Assembly: GCA_017509605.1 (NCBI GenBank)
Contig: JAFWPH010000017.1
Span: forward strand, 26,351-90,350
Source of the DNA: Bacteroidaceae bacterium
GTDB lineage: Bacteria > Bacteroidota > Bacteroidia > Bacteroidales > Bacteroidaceae
Length of the DNA: 64,000 nt
Direction: 5' to 3'
Positions 25,080 to 34,435 of this stretch are shown here, piece by piece. Under the pieces are notes generated by a model. That model saw nothing but the letters and a program-made list of their open reading frames with translations. It was not told where the DNA came from and made no database searches. The position numbers and the translations under genes were made by a program. Position 1 is the first letter of the stretch. Every line of letters starts with the position of its first letter.

Positions 25080-27145
25080 AATAGGAAATCTTCCTCTTCC
25101 TCGTTCTTGCGGGCGGGCTGATCCGGTTTCTTGTTCATGCTTTCCTGAATCTCTTTCATGGTCATGCCGTAGGTGGTTCGCAGCACACGGAACTCCGTAC
25201 GGCGGTTCAGTGCGTTGCATATTTCTTGGTCATCCTCAGAACCCAGTTTCTTGATATATGCTTCCGTCAGTGTGTCGCCTTCATTCAGGAACTTATACGT
25301 CTCTGTGAGTTTACGTCTCACAACCTTCGGACGCGACTCGCCATAGCCTTTGGCTGTCAGGCGGTCGCTTTTGATGCCGTGGGCAATCAGATACCTCACT
25401 ACCGACTCCGCGCGTCGTTGCGACAGACGCTCGTTGTAAGCGTCATTGCCGCGATAGTCGCAGTGCGCACTCAACTCGATGGTGATATTAGGGTTCTCAT
25501 TGAGCATAACCACCAGTTTGTCGAGGGCTTCCGTCGAAGCGTCGGTCAAGGTCGCCTTGTCGAACTCATAGAAGATATTGTCGATCAACACCGGGATGTT
25601 GATGGGTGGCAAAGGGAATTGAAGTGTGCTGTCGATGCTCTCGTTGGTGTCCCATGGGAGGCTGATCTCCTGCTTCACGTTCAAGTAGCCCTTGCAGGTA
25701 CCAAGCAGCACGTAATCCACACCAGGTTTGATGACCTGCGTGAACGAACCGTCCATCTTTACGCTTAACTTCAAGTTAGTACCGTCATTGCCCACCATAT
25801 AGACCAGGGCCTCGGGCAACTCATATCCATCCTTTTCATACACCCAGCCCGTGATGGTCTGCATAATCTCTGGATTCTCAAACGAGTAGATATGGTCCCA
25901 GCCTTTGCCGTCGTTGCGGTTGGAACAGAAAAATCCTCGGTTGTGGACTCCCTCGAAGGTCATGCCGAAATCGTCTCCCATCGAGTTCATGGGCGATTGC
26001 AGGTTCTCTATCGACCAACGTCCTGTGCTGTCGCTTACAGCCTTGAACAGGTCCAAGCCACCCATGCCGGGATGACCGTTCGATGAGAAGTACAGTTCGC
26101 CGTTGGGACGGAACGTGGGGAACATCTCGTCACCTGGTGTGTTGATAGGTCGCCCTACGTTCTCCACTCCACCGAAACCGTTGCTCATGATTCGTGTGCG
26201 CCAGATGTCAAGGCCGCCTTCGCCGCCGGGCATGTCGCTCACGAAATACAGCCATTCGCCATCGGGCGACACTGCGGGATGGGCGTAAGAGGAGAGGGTA
26301 TCGCGGGTGATCTCGCATTTCGTGGGTTTGCTCCAACTTGCGTCGCTTCGTCTCGAACTGACGATTTCCGCATAACGTGGGTAGTCTGGGTCGGAACTGC
26401 AACGCGTCAGGTACATCGTCTTTCCGTCGGGACTTAGGCAGCAGGCACCTTCATCGTATTCGGAGTTTAAGTCACCCTCTATCTCCTCTACAGGCTTCCA
26501 TTTGCCTTGTTCGTCTTTACGAGCAGCGAAAATGTCACCGTTCTTGGTGCCTGTGATACCGCTCAAATCGTCTCCTTTGGCCTGGTTGCGAGTCGAACTA
26601 AGGTAGATCACGTCGGATTCGTCACCGCCCAGCACAGGGGAGTAGTCCGACCGTCGGGCGTTGAAGAGCTTGTCTTTCTTGATGCTGTACTGATTGGGCC
26701 TTGCCTTCCATTCCGGAGCTAACTGTGCCGAACGAATGCCGTTCCTTGCCAGTTCGTCACCAGGAACAATGTCCAAATAGAGCTTGAAGTTCTCCTCCGC
26801 GTCTTTATAACGGCCGATCTTCAGCTGCTGTTGGGCCAAGTAGAAGAGGGCTGTGCTGTCGGGGTGCTTGAACCTCACGGCGTTCTGGTAGGCGGCCACG
26901 GCTTTTGCGGCATAGTTGATGCGGCGGTAGCAGTCGGCCATGCGGAAGGCGCGGTCGCCGCGTTTGGCCTTGTCCTTGGCTGGCACACGCTGGTACGATT
27001 TCTTGTAATACGTCGAGGCCATGTAGTATTCACCCATCGCATAAAACTGGTCGCCCTTCTTCAAGGCAATACTGTCGTTGTCGCACGACGATAGTATCGC
27101 CATGCAACTAACGGCTGCCATAAGAATTGTTTTTATCCGGCGCAT
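25076..27145 (-). CDS. PorE-like type IX secretion lipoprotein (TPR, beta-propeller, OmpA domain)
   Basis: A 689-residue outer-membrane lipoprotein. The signal peptide ends in a lipobox (MAILSSC, Cys21). Then come tetratricopeptide repeats (about 30-145), a PD40/WD40-type propeller with repeated DYSPVLGGDESDVIYLSS, CLSPDGKTMYLT, AVSPDGEWLYFVSD and TFRPNGELYFSSNG blades (about 165-410), a carboxypeptidase-regulatory-like beta domain (about 430-500), and a C-terminal OmpA peptidoglycan-binding domain (IFYEFDKATLTDAS ... LSAHCDYRG ... LSQRRAESVVRYLI). This exact order is that of PorE of the type IX system (PG1058 in Porphyromonas), which links outer-membrane parts to the cell wall. The length also fits. 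Other OmpA/TPR lipoproteins share parts of it, so the symbol is withheld. Confidence 0.88.
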   Translation of the reverse strand: MRRIKTILMAAVSCMAILSSCDNDSIALKKGDQFYAMGEYYMASTYYKKSYQRVPAKDKAKRGDRAFRMADCYRRINYAAKAVAAYQNAVRFKHPDSTALFYLAQQQLKIGRYKDAEENFKLYLDIVPGDELARNGIRSAQLAPEWKARPNQYSIKKDKLFNARRSDYSPVLGGDESDVIYLSSTRNQAKGDDLSGITGTKNGDIFAARKDEQGKWKPVEEIEGDLNSEYDEGACCLSPDGKTMYLTRCSSDPDYPRYAEIVSSRRSDASWSKPTKCEITRDTLSSYAHPAVSPDGEWLYFVSDMPGGEGGLDIWRTRIMSNGFGGVENVGRPINTPGDEMFPTFRPNGELYFSSNGHPGMGGLDLFKAVSDSTGRWSIENLQSPMNSMGDDFGMTFEGVHNRGFFCSNRNDGKGWDHIYSFENPEIMQTITGWVYEKDGYELPEALVYMVGNDGTNLKLSVKMDGSFTQVIKPGVDYVLLGTCKGYLNVKQEISLPWDTNESIDSTLQFPLPPINIPVLIDNIFYEFDKATLTDASTEALDKLVVMLNENPNITIELSAHCDYRGNDAYNERLSQRRAESVVRYLIAHGIKSDRLTAKGYGESRPKVVRRKLTETYKFLNEGDTLTEAYIKKLGSEDDQEICNALNRRTEFRVLRTTYGMTMKEIQESMNKKPDQPARKNEEEEDFLF

Positions 27146-27417
27146 TGTGGTGAATAATTGGTCTTTCTTTATATAAACGCCAATCCACCTCTTTTATTGC
27201 TTTCCGCTTCGCTTTTCACTTTCACTGTTCCCCGCCTATTAGATGGCGTTTGACATTTTTATTTGTCTTTCATCACATAAATTCGTATAAATTTGGTAGT
27301 AAACGAATAATTTGTTTATTTTGCGAATTGTATTTGATAGGTGAACGATTTCGCCGTTGCAACAAAGCCTATGACTTTGATATCAGCGAATGCATTGATA
27401 ACTAAAATGATACAATT

Positions 27418-28137
27418 ATGAGAAAACTACATTCCCTCTTGATCGTCATGATGATGACTGCCGTGCAGGCATCTGCACAGACATACGACCTCTTCAATGG
27501 AGGGCACGAGGATGCACCAATAGGTTTCACCGTTGGTTATGTAAACAAAACCTGGCGCACCAACTTCGATGATGGTGTTTTTCATGAGAATCCGTGGGGC
27601 GATGAGAACAAACGTCTGCACGGCATGCAGTTCGGTGTTGTTTACCAACCTTGCTTTCCGATAGGTTTTGGAGCGCATACGGGTCTTTTCTATGAACTTT
27701 ACATCTCCTATAAGAATCCCGTTGTCAACTCGGGCAAACACGATGAGTTCACCGAACACGACCTATACTTGCCACTACATGCAATGTGGAGATTTCCATT
27801 GTCCAGAGACTGCTCCTTCAGTGTCTATGGCGGTGTGGCTTTCAACTGGGCCATGTATGGCAGCTACAACGACTATTTCTGGACCATCGGACCAGATTTG
27901 GTCCCCCAACAGACTTCCGTGCCAAGGAGGTATCAAAAGTATGGTAACGGTGAGTTCCCTCACCACATGAATGTGCAGTGGGAAGTGGGCGGACAATTCA
28001 GAATCAACCACTTCCAAGCTGGCTTTACCTATTCTTTCGGTGCTACCAACCACGATTTCTATAATGATGCCAAAACCCGTCAGGATAAGATCAACATCCA
28101 CCTCAGTTACGTTGGCAACATCTTCGGCGACGATTGA
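27418..28137 (+). CDS. Putative outer-membrane beta-barrel protein, uncharacterised
   Basis: A 239-residue exported protein. The signal peptide is MRKLHSLLIVMMMTAVQA (cut at SAQ). The mature part alternates short beta strands with aromatic residues (GFTVGYVNKTWRTNF, MQFGVVYQPCFPIGFGAHTG, LYLPLHAMWRFPL, CSFSVYGGVAFNWAMYG, WEVGGQFRINHFQAGFTYSFG) and ends with a strand near INIHLSYVG. This looks like a small 8-10-strand porin-like barrel of the PorT/OMP_b-brl type, common in Bacteroidota. No function can be given. It is divergent from the PorE-like gene and ends 32 bases before a long hairpin. Confidence 0.75.
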   Translation: MRKLHSLLIVMMMTAVQASAQTYDLFNGGHEDAPIGFTVGYVNKTWRTNFDDGVFHENPWGDENKRLHGMQFGVVYQPCFPIGFGAHTGLFYELYISYKNPVVNSGKHDEFTEHDLYLPLHAMWRFPLSRDCSFSVYGGVAFNWAMYGSYNDYFWTIGPDLVPQQTSVPRRYQKYGNGEFPHHMNVQWEVGGQFRINHFQAGFTYSFGATNHDFYNDAKTRQDKINIHLSYVGNIFGDD

Positions 28138-28168
28138 TGAATCCTTTTTCCATCAACAAATGAATTTA

Positions 28169-28214
28169 AACCAACGAGCCTGTCAGAACAATACTTCCGA
28201 CAGGCTCGTTGGTT
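28169..28214. terminator. Long hairpin between convergent genes
   Basis: A perfect 16-bp stem AACCAACGAGCCTGTC/GACAGGCTCGTTGGTT with a 14-base loop separates the barrel gene from topB (minus). There is only a weak T-run on either side, so it acts as a bidirectional terminator or an RNA 3'-end stabiliser. Confidence 0.75.
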
Positions 28215-28224
28215 GATATCAATG

Positions 28225-30408
28225 CTATTCTTCAAAAGGCCGCCTAAACTCACAGCCCTCTTTCCATCGTGAGCAGCCGTAGGCTGTGCGCCCCTTGATG
28301 ATGACGCCTGTCTTGCAAACTGGACAAGGCAGACCCACCCATTCGTCATCGTTGTTGACGATGGGAATATGCGGAGCAGTTGTTGTAGGCTGCGTACTAT
28401 GTTTAGGCTGGAAACCTGCCACCATGCGCGTGGGGTCAACATTTGGATTGGAAGGCGTAGGGCCTGATGGCGGAGTGGGGGATACCACATTTGGGGCAGC
28501 ATCTTGGTCTCCGTCCTTCTTTTTCGACTTTCTGGAAGTCGTCTTTTTCGGTTTAGCCTCACCATCGGCAGTTTCTTTTTTTGAGGATGTCTTTTTCTTC
28601 TTCAAATCCTCATCCGTTGTGGCAGTCACAAAACGGTTCGAGTGGTCGTTGCGCACCTGGTTCACAATCTCGACCACCATCTGCTTCAACTCCTCGATAA
28701 ACGTACGGGCATCGTATTTCTTGTGCTCAATCTCCCGCAGTTTCTTCTCCCAGATACCGGTCAATTCCGCGCTCTTGAGCAACTCTTCGTGGATGATGCC
28801 GATAAGCTCCACACCTGTCGCTGTCGCAATCAGGTTCTTACGCTCCTTGCGGATGTAGTGGCGCTTGAACAAGGTCTCGATGATGGCGGCACGCGTCGAA
28901 GGACGACCGATGCCGTTCTCCTTCATTGCGTCGCGCAACTCCTCGTTGTCCACCAGTTTGCCTGCCGTCTCCATGGCGCGAAGCAGTGTCGCTTCCGTAT
29001 AGGGCTTAGGTGGCTGAGTCCATTTCTCCGACAGCATCGGAGTGTGAGGACCGCTCTCGCCGACAGTGAACTCGGGAAGTGTCCGTTCTTCGTCGCCCTG
29101 TTTCTCCTCCTCGTCTTTCTTGTCACGGGCATAGACCACACGCCAACCTGGCTCTATGATCTGCTTGCCTGAGGTCTTGAACTCAACGTCCTCCACCTTG
29201 CCCATCACTGTGGTGGTGAGGAACTTGCAGTCGGGATAGAACACGGAGATGAAACGTCGGGCCACCAGGTCGAACACCCGTTTCTCCATGTCGGTCAACC
29301 CTTGTGGGGGCATGCCCGTGGGGATGATGGCGTGGTGGTCAGTTACTTTTGAGTTGTCGAACACCTTCTTGCTCTTGGGAAGTTTCTTGCCTATTAGCGG
29401 CTCGACCAAGGGACCATAATACCTCATGCTCTCGATGATCTTCGGGCACTTGGGATAGATGTCGTCGCTCAGGAAGGTTGTATCAACACGGGGGTACGTC
29501 GTGATCTTCTTCTCATAGAGACTCTGGATGAGTTGCAGGGTGAGATCTGCCGAATAACTGTATTTCTTGTTGCAATCCACTTGCAGAGACGTGAGGTCGT
29601 AGAGACGTGGAGGTGCCTCTGTACCCTTCTTGGAGGTCACATCGGTCACCGTGAAAGGAGAATCCTTCACCTTGTCGAGAAACGCCTGACCTTCCTCTTG
29701 GGTGGTGAACTTGCCTTTGGTGGCAGTGAAGGTCACATCCCGATAGATGGTCGATAGCACCCAGTACTGCTCAGGAACGAAGTTCTCTATCTCCTGTTGA
29801 CGACGGACGATGAGCGCAAGGGTGGGGGTTTGCACACGGCCTATCGACAGCACTTGGTTACCCTGCCTGTACTTGATGGTGTAGAGGCGTGTGGCATTGA
29901 TGCCCAAAGTCCAGTCGCCGATGGCACGGCTCAGACCTGCCTCATAGAGTGACTGGTATTCCGACTGGTCTTTCAAGGTCTTGAACCCCTCACGGATGGA
30001 GTCTTCTGTCAAAGAGGATATCCACAGACGTTTCACAGGACATTTGGCACCTGCCTTCTGCATCACCCAACGTTGGATAAGCTCGCCTTCCTGGCCAGCA
30101 TCACCACAGTTCACAATCTCGTCGGCTTGCGACATCAACTGCTTGATGATGGCGAATTGCTTCTGCACACCGTCGTCGTTCTTCAGACGAATACCATATC
30201 TCGAAGGAATGAGAGGTAGGTCCCATAAGTCCCAGCGTTTCCAATTCTCGTTGTACTCATGTGGCTCTTTCAACTCACAAAGGTGACCGAAGGTCCAGGT
30301 CACTTGGTATCCGTTCCCTTCGATATAACCTTGATGGGTATGGGTCGCCCCCAATACATTGGCGATCTCACGGGCCACACTCGGTTTCTCTGCGATACAA
30401 ACAATCAT
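28225..30408 (-). CDS. topB: DNA topoisomerase III
   Basis: A 727-residue type IA topoisomerase that relaxes and decatenates DNA through a covalent tyrosine link. The TOPRIM domain is at the N terminus (MIVCIAEKPSVAREIA, then CGDAGQEGELIQRWV with the DxGxEGE acidic group). SIGRVQTPTLALIVRRQQEI marks the core; the active tyrosine is Tyr305 in KITTYPRVDTTFLS. After about 600 comes a Lys/Ser-rich linker and a C-terminal zinc-ribbon-like unit (GLPCPVCKTGVIIKGR, then YGCSRWKEGCEF). The basic linker is lengthy and of low complexity. Such topB copies occur both as chromosomal genes and on mobile elements; nothing else here points to an element. Confidence 0.96.
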   Translation of the reverse strand: MIVCIAEKPSVAREIANVLGATHTHQGYIEGNGYQVTWTFGHLCELKEPHEYNENWKRWDLWDLPLIPSRYGIRLKNDDGVQKQFAIIKQLMSQADEIVNCGDAGQEGELIQRWVMQKAGAKCPVKRLWISSLTEDSIREGFKTLKDQSEYQSLYEAGLSRAIGDWTLGINATRLYTIKYRQGNQVLSIGRVQTPTLALIVRRQQEIENFVPEQYWVLSTIYRDVTFTATKGKFTTQEEGQAFLDKVKDSPFTVTDVTSKKGTEAPPRLYDLTSLQVDCNKKYSYSADLTLQLIQSLYEKKITTYPRVDTTFLSDDIYPKCPKIIESMRYYGPLVEPLIGKKLPKSKKVFDNSKVTDHHAIIPTGMPPQGLTDMEKRVFDLVARRFISVFYPDCKFLTTTVMGKVEDVEFKTSGKQIIEPGWRVVYARDKKDEEEKQGDEERTLPEFTVGESGPHTPMLSEKWTQPPKPYTEATLLRAMETAGKLVDNEELRDAMKENGIGRPSTRAAIIETLFKRHYIRKERKNLIATATGVELIGIIHEELLKSAELTGIWEKKLREIEHKKYDARTFIEELKQMVVEIVNQVRNDHSNRFVTATTDEDLKKKKTSSKKETADGEAKPKKTTSRKSKKKDGDQDAAPNVVSPTPPSGPTPSNPNVDPTRMVAGFQPKHSTQPTTTAPHIPIVNNDDEWVGLPCPVCKTGVIIKGRTAYGCSRWKEGCEFRRPFEE

Positions 30409-30446
30409 TCGCGCTTTCTTTCTTCGTTGCTTATTCTTTCAATATG

Positions 30447-30454
30447 CAAAGTTA
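30447..30454 (-). promoter_or_regulatory. -7 box of topB
   Basis: Read on the minus strand this is TAACTTTG, a full TAnnTTTG match, 39 bases before the topB start. The nearest TTG-like -33 element is 23 bases further, slightly too far. Confidence 0.6.
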
Positions 30455-30673
30455 GTCGTTTTTTCTGTATTAATCCACAACTCATAAAAGCTTTTTGACT
30501 TGTGCCACCCATAGTGGACGTGGCGCATCTGCCATATTGCTATGACGTGTTCAATAAACATCTTGTTGTAATGCGTTTTTCAAACCATATTAAGACCATA
30601 TTTCTCCGTTTTCAAGATTTTTTATTGAAATAACTTGTTATTATCAGAAAGGTTTGTTATTTTTGCTCAAATA

Positions 30674-30828
30674 AAGTCAGTTCGATGAATTTATGATAAT
30701 TACAAAAAGGCTTTGCCTTACATGATAATTCATGGAAAATTCGTGTTAAATTTGTGGGCATTCATGTTTATTATCAACGTAAATAGCCAATAATTAACCA
30801 ATTATTATTTTCGTCGAATTCACGTAAA
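30674..30828 (+). repeat. Intergenic ~155-bp repeat, copy R2
   Basis: Full-length copy starting AAGTCAGTTCGATGAATTTA and ending TTTTCGTCGAATTCACGTA, with an internal hairpin AAGGCTTTGCCTT and the box TAAATTTG at 30747-30754. Most positions match R4 at 40096. It lies 60 bases before the secreted-protein gene, so its TAAATTTG could act as that gene's -7 element, with a ~130-base leader. Confidence 0.85.
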
Positions 30829-30887
30829 ATATTATTCGAACAATTTTTGAATGTAAATAAACTGTTTCATCTAAAAAAACTACCAAC

Positions 30888-33800
30888 ATGAGAAAACTAT
30901 TACTTTTAACATCACTCTTCATCATGGGGTCCATGGCTTCCTTTGCACAGGATACTTCCGAATGGACCATTGGTGAGGACGTGTCACAGTACCTCGAATG
31001 GGGTGACTATGACGGAACTACCAATGATGGCGGATTCTGGCAAGGAACTGAAGCCGCTTACAGCTTCAATGAGTGGGAAATCTTCCAGGGAAGAGATGTC
31101 GATCGCTACCAGCTCTTCTGGATGCCTGCAGGTGTCTATGAACTGAGATGCCAGGGATTCTACCGCGAGGGTGGAAACGGCGAAGCCGCCAAGATTTTCT
31201 TCGAGGGCAGTCCGACCAAGAATGCCGTGCTCTATGCTGAGACTGGCACAGGAGACCTGGAGACATTCGAAGCCACCAAGACCTACTCGTCACCACTGAT
31301 GCCTCAGTGGGCCGACAAGAACACCATCCATTACTTCGAAACCACGGAGTGGACCAACGATGCCAGCTACACCTTCAATGAAGTGGAATACTGGGCACCA
31401 AACTGTATGGAAGGTACTTCTATTTATTTCGCAGCTGGACTCTTCGACGACAATGCAGTGAAATTCGTGGTGATGGAGGACGGATACGTGAAAATCGGTA
31501 TCCGCAAACCTGGTACCAACATCCCTTCTGATTGGCTCATCTTCACCAATTTCCGTATCATCTACAAGGGTGATGCTGGAGAGGCTGCAGCGATTATGAT
31601 TGCTGAAGAGGAGTATGAGAACGTGAAGAACACGCTTTACGCGCTCGAGCAGGAAATCATCAAGAACGGTTATGAGGGCTTGGCTGGACTGCTCGAAGAT
31701 AATATCATGGACTTGGACGCTGAACTTGCTCCTGAGACTGTGGAGCAGTTCGAAGAGGGTACCCAGATGTATCAAGCACTCCTCGATGAATACAAGGCGG
31801 CATATACTGACGCCAAGACCATGGCCGCCATCGTCACCAATTGTGAAAGCATTGCCGAAACCACCGACTTCAGCGGACTGGCTGCGTTCCAAAACGCCAT
31901 CACACTCGCCAAGAATGTATTGGAGGCCGATGTCTATAATCTCACAAGCAAGGATGACTTCACCAATGCACTTGCTGAATTGCTCAATGCCCGTGGAGCT
32001 TATCTGATGAGCCAGGAACCTAATGCCGATGGTTCATTCGACTTCTCACGTACCATCGCCAACCCATTCTTCTGCAACGACGAGTACACTCCGACATGGG
32101 ATGGAAACCGGTTCGTTTATTCCGAACAAATCGAGTCTGAGTGGTTCGGTGCTGACAAAGCTTGGGAGCTCAATGCAGAAATCGCACAGGGCGAACGCAC
32201 CATCCTTGCTGACAATGTGATCATCACCAGTGATCCCGAGGCTGAGAACTGCTGGGTGGTTGAATCCAAAATCACCAGCGGATACCTCGGAGGTTACAAC
32301 AATGTGATCTGGACTCAGGGTTATACTGCTGTTCAGCAGTGGGGTCCCGAGGCATCACAGGGTTACTGCGAGTTCCGTCAGGTTGTCAACGGCCTGCCCA
32401 ACGGTTATTACAGCGCAAGCGCAATGATCATCAACGACGGTCGTGAAATCACACCTGGTGGACAGTATGTGTTCATCTCTAACGGTGAAGAGGAATCCAC
32501 TGGTAATTTCGACTATAGATACGGTGGATGGTGGGGCAACTCCAGAGACGGATGGCAAACTTGCACAACCGGTCTTGTGGAAGTGACCAACGGAAAGGTG
32601 ACTATCGGTATGCGCAACAACAACTTCTACGCAGGAACAGGATTCCAACTCAAATTCTACGGAGCCAATCCTAACTTCAACGCGCTGCTCGCTGACGATA
32701 TCGCCGCTGTGAAAGACGATGCCATGGCTCGTCTCTTCTTCCCAGGCGACATCAAGGCCTTTGATGAAATCATCGGCAAGATACCTGAGAACATTGAGAA
32801 CTTCCAGGAATACGACGAGGCTAAGGAAACTCTGGCGGAAGCACGTAAATACATCGAAACAGCTGCCAGCGCCATCAACGCATGGACCGCTATCGATGAC
32901 TTTGCCAAACTGCTGGAAACCTATGAGGAAGAATCGGATGAGTATGAGATCGTCATGACTGCCCTGAACCAGACAATGACTGTTGGTGAGGGCGAGAACG
33001 ACACCTATCAGGAAGCTATCGAATCCACGAAGGACTACAACGCTTACGTCAGCTACCTCGAGTACTATAAGAGCGCCAAGGAATATGCTGCCAACAGCGC
33101 TGACCTCGCAGCTCTCATCGCTTCACAGACTGAGTATCTCAAAGCAGATTTTGCCAATGCTGACAAACTCGCAGAGTTCAAGTCCGCTCTGGCTGTGCCA
33201 TACAATGCCGCATTACTCGCCGCTCTCAACGCCGGCAGTGCTACAGAGAGCAACCCCGTGGAAGTAACTGCACTTATCGTCAACCCGTCGTTCGAGAATG
33301 GAACAAAGGGTTGGGACGGAGAACTCACTGTGGATAACGAACTGCAGAACGCTGAGCGTTACAACACCAACTTCGATGTGTCTCAGACCATTTATGCACT
33401 GCCTGCAGGAGCATACCGAGTGGAGGTGACTTCTTACTACCGTGATGGTGGCGTAGGTGGACCTGACGAAGGCGCTTACATGAACTGGTACTATGTGGCT
33501 CTCGAAGACGTAGAGTACTGGGAGAACCCCAACGTGATCTTCTATGCTAAATCCAACGAGGCTGAGGCGACAACCGTTGTTACCTCTATCGCCAATGCTA
33601 AATTTACTGAGCCATCGTTCACTGAGTACATCTCAGGCTGGCATGAGGCTGAGGAGCCAGATGAGGAAGGCAACATCATCATGGAGCCCGACTATACTTA
33701 CATCAACCTTGATGAACCGGCATATCCTTTCGACAATGTAGTGTACGATGGTGATGACATCTTCTGGTATCCAAACTCAATGAGGGGAGCTTACTACGCA

Positions 33801-34097
33801 TTCCAGAATCCTGATGTTTATAAGAACACTGTGGAAATCATGGTGGAGGAAGGACAGAGCCTGACATTCGGTCTCCGCAAGGATGTGACCATCGATGGTG
33901 ACTGGTGTATGTTCGACAACTTCAAACTCTTCTACCTCGGCACAGAAGTTCCATCTTCTGTTAACGGCATCAACACCGCCGCTAATAAGGCATCCGAGAT
34001 TTACACTGTTTCTGGCGCTCGTCTCAACTCACTCCAGAAGGGTGTGAACATCGTTCGCATGAGCAACGGAGAGGTGAAGAAGGTTTACCAGAAATAA
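30888..34097 (+). CDS. Large secreted multi-domain protein with type IX-like sorting tail
   Basis: A 1069-residue exported protein. Signal peptide MRKLLLLTSLFIMGSMASFA, then three related jelly-roll (carbohydrate-binding-like) modules, near 25-230, 395-600 and 795-1030, sharing PAGVYELRCQGFYREGG / GLPNGYYSASAMIIND / ALPAGAYRVEVTSYYRDGG and an ending like IGIRKP...WLIFTNFRIIYKG / FGLRKD...WCMFDNFKLFYLG. Between them are helical FIVAR-like stretches (TDFSGLAAFQNAITLAKNVL ... FTNALAELLNARGAYL). The C terminus (IYTVSGARLNSLQKGVNIVR) is a sorting tail. No catalytic domain is recognisable, so a surface glycan-binding role is the best guess. It is a relative of the next protein, and both genes are bracketed by copies of one repeat family. 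It is followed by a hairpin. Confidence 0.8.
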   Translation: MRKLLLLTSLFIMGSMASFAQDTSEWTIGEDVSQYLEWGDYDGTTNDGGFWQGTEAAYSFNEWEIFQGRDVDRYQLFWMPAGVYELRCQGFYREGGNGEAAKIFFEGSPTKNAVLYAETGTGDLETFEATKTYSSPLMPQWADKNTIHYFETTEWTNDASYTFNEVEYWAPNCMEGTSIYFAAGLFDDNAVKFVVMEDGYVKIGIRKPGTNIPSDWLIFTNFRIIYKGDAGEAAAIMIAEEEYENVKNTLYALEQEIIKNGYEGLAGLLEDNIMDLDAELAPETVEQFEEGTQMYQALLDEYKAAYTDAKTMAAIVTNCESIAETTDFSGLAAFQNAITLAKNVLEADVYNLTSKDDFTNALAELLNARGAYLMSQEPNADGSFDFSRTIANPFFCNDEYTPTWDGNRFVYSEQIESEWFGADKAWELNAEIAQGERTILADNVIITSDPEAENCWVVESKITSGYLGGYNNVIWTQGYTAVQQWGPEASQGYCEFRQVVNGLPNGYYSASAMIINDGREITPGGQYVFISNGEEESTGNFDYRYGGWWGNSRDGWQTCTTGLVEVTNGKVTIGMRNNNFYAGTGFQLKFYGANPNFNALLADDIAAVKDDAMARLFFPGDIKAFDEIIGKIPENIENFQEYDEAKETLAEARKYIETAASAINAWTAIDDFAKLLETYEEESDEYEIVMTALNQTMTVGEGENDTYQEAIESTKDYNAYVSYLEYYKSAKEYAANSADLAALIASQTEYLKADFANADKLAEFKSALAVPYNAALLAALNAGSATESNPVEVTALIVNPSFENGTKGWDGELTVDNELQNAERYNTNFDVSQTIYALPAGAYRVEVTSYYRDGGVGGPDEGAYMNWYYVALEDVEYWENPNVIFYAKSNEAEATTVVTSIANAKFTEPSFTEYISGWHEAEEPDEEGNIIMEPDYTYINLDEPAYPFDNVVYDGDDIFWYPNSMRGAYYAFQNPDVYKNTVEIMVEEGQSLTFGLRKDVTIDGDWCMFDNFKLFYLGTEVPSSVNGINTAANKASEIYTVSGARLNSLQKGVNIVRMSNGEVKKVYQK

Positions 34098-34140
34098 CAT
34101 GAGGTGGAAGTGATTCCACAAATCATTTGAATTGAATAGG

Positions 34141-34170
34141 AAAGGCAGTTGTCAACCGGCAACTGCCTTT
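34141..34170 (+). terminator. Hairpin after the first large secreted protein
   Basis: AAAGGCAGTTG pairs with CAACTGCCTTT across an 8-base loop. The T-run is short (CTTTCTGTT), but position fits a terminator. Confidence 0.75.
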
Positions 34171-34182
34171 CTGTTCGTAAAT

Positions 34183-34295
34183 AACGTGGACTGCCTAATT
34201 CATGAGAAATTTTTGTTTAATTTGTGGACATTCATGTTAATAATCAACATAATAGCCAATAATTAACCATTTTTTATTTTCGTCGAATTCACGTT
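34183..34295 (+). repeat. Intergenic repeat, copy R3 (left part deleted)
   Basis: Starts TAACGTGGACTGCC, then joins the family sequence at TAATTCATGAGAAATTT; about 45 bases of the left half (including the internal hairpin) are missing. The right part (ATTCATGTTAATAATCAACA ... TTCGTCGAATTCACGTT) matches R2 and R4 closely. Located between the two large secreted-protein genes. Confidence 0.8.
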
Positions 34296-34435
34296 ATTTT
34301 GGAGTACGGTTTGAAGTGAAAATGAGTGGAAAAACAAAGTTTTTCCGTTTTCGCTTGTTTATTTGTTCTTTTCGCCGTATATTCGCATATTAATTTGTCT
34401 GACTTTATAAATTACTAACTTTATACTCGTGTATT

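Noticed and set aside
28225..30408. topB as a sign of an integrative element
   Set aside because: Mobile elements often carry topB, but no integrase, relaxase, Tra gene or attachment site was found nearby.
30747..30754. A full promoter in repeat R2
   Set aside because: The TAAATTTG box is good, but the nearest TTTG is about 31 bases upstream, too far for the normal spacing, so only a possible -7 box is claimed.
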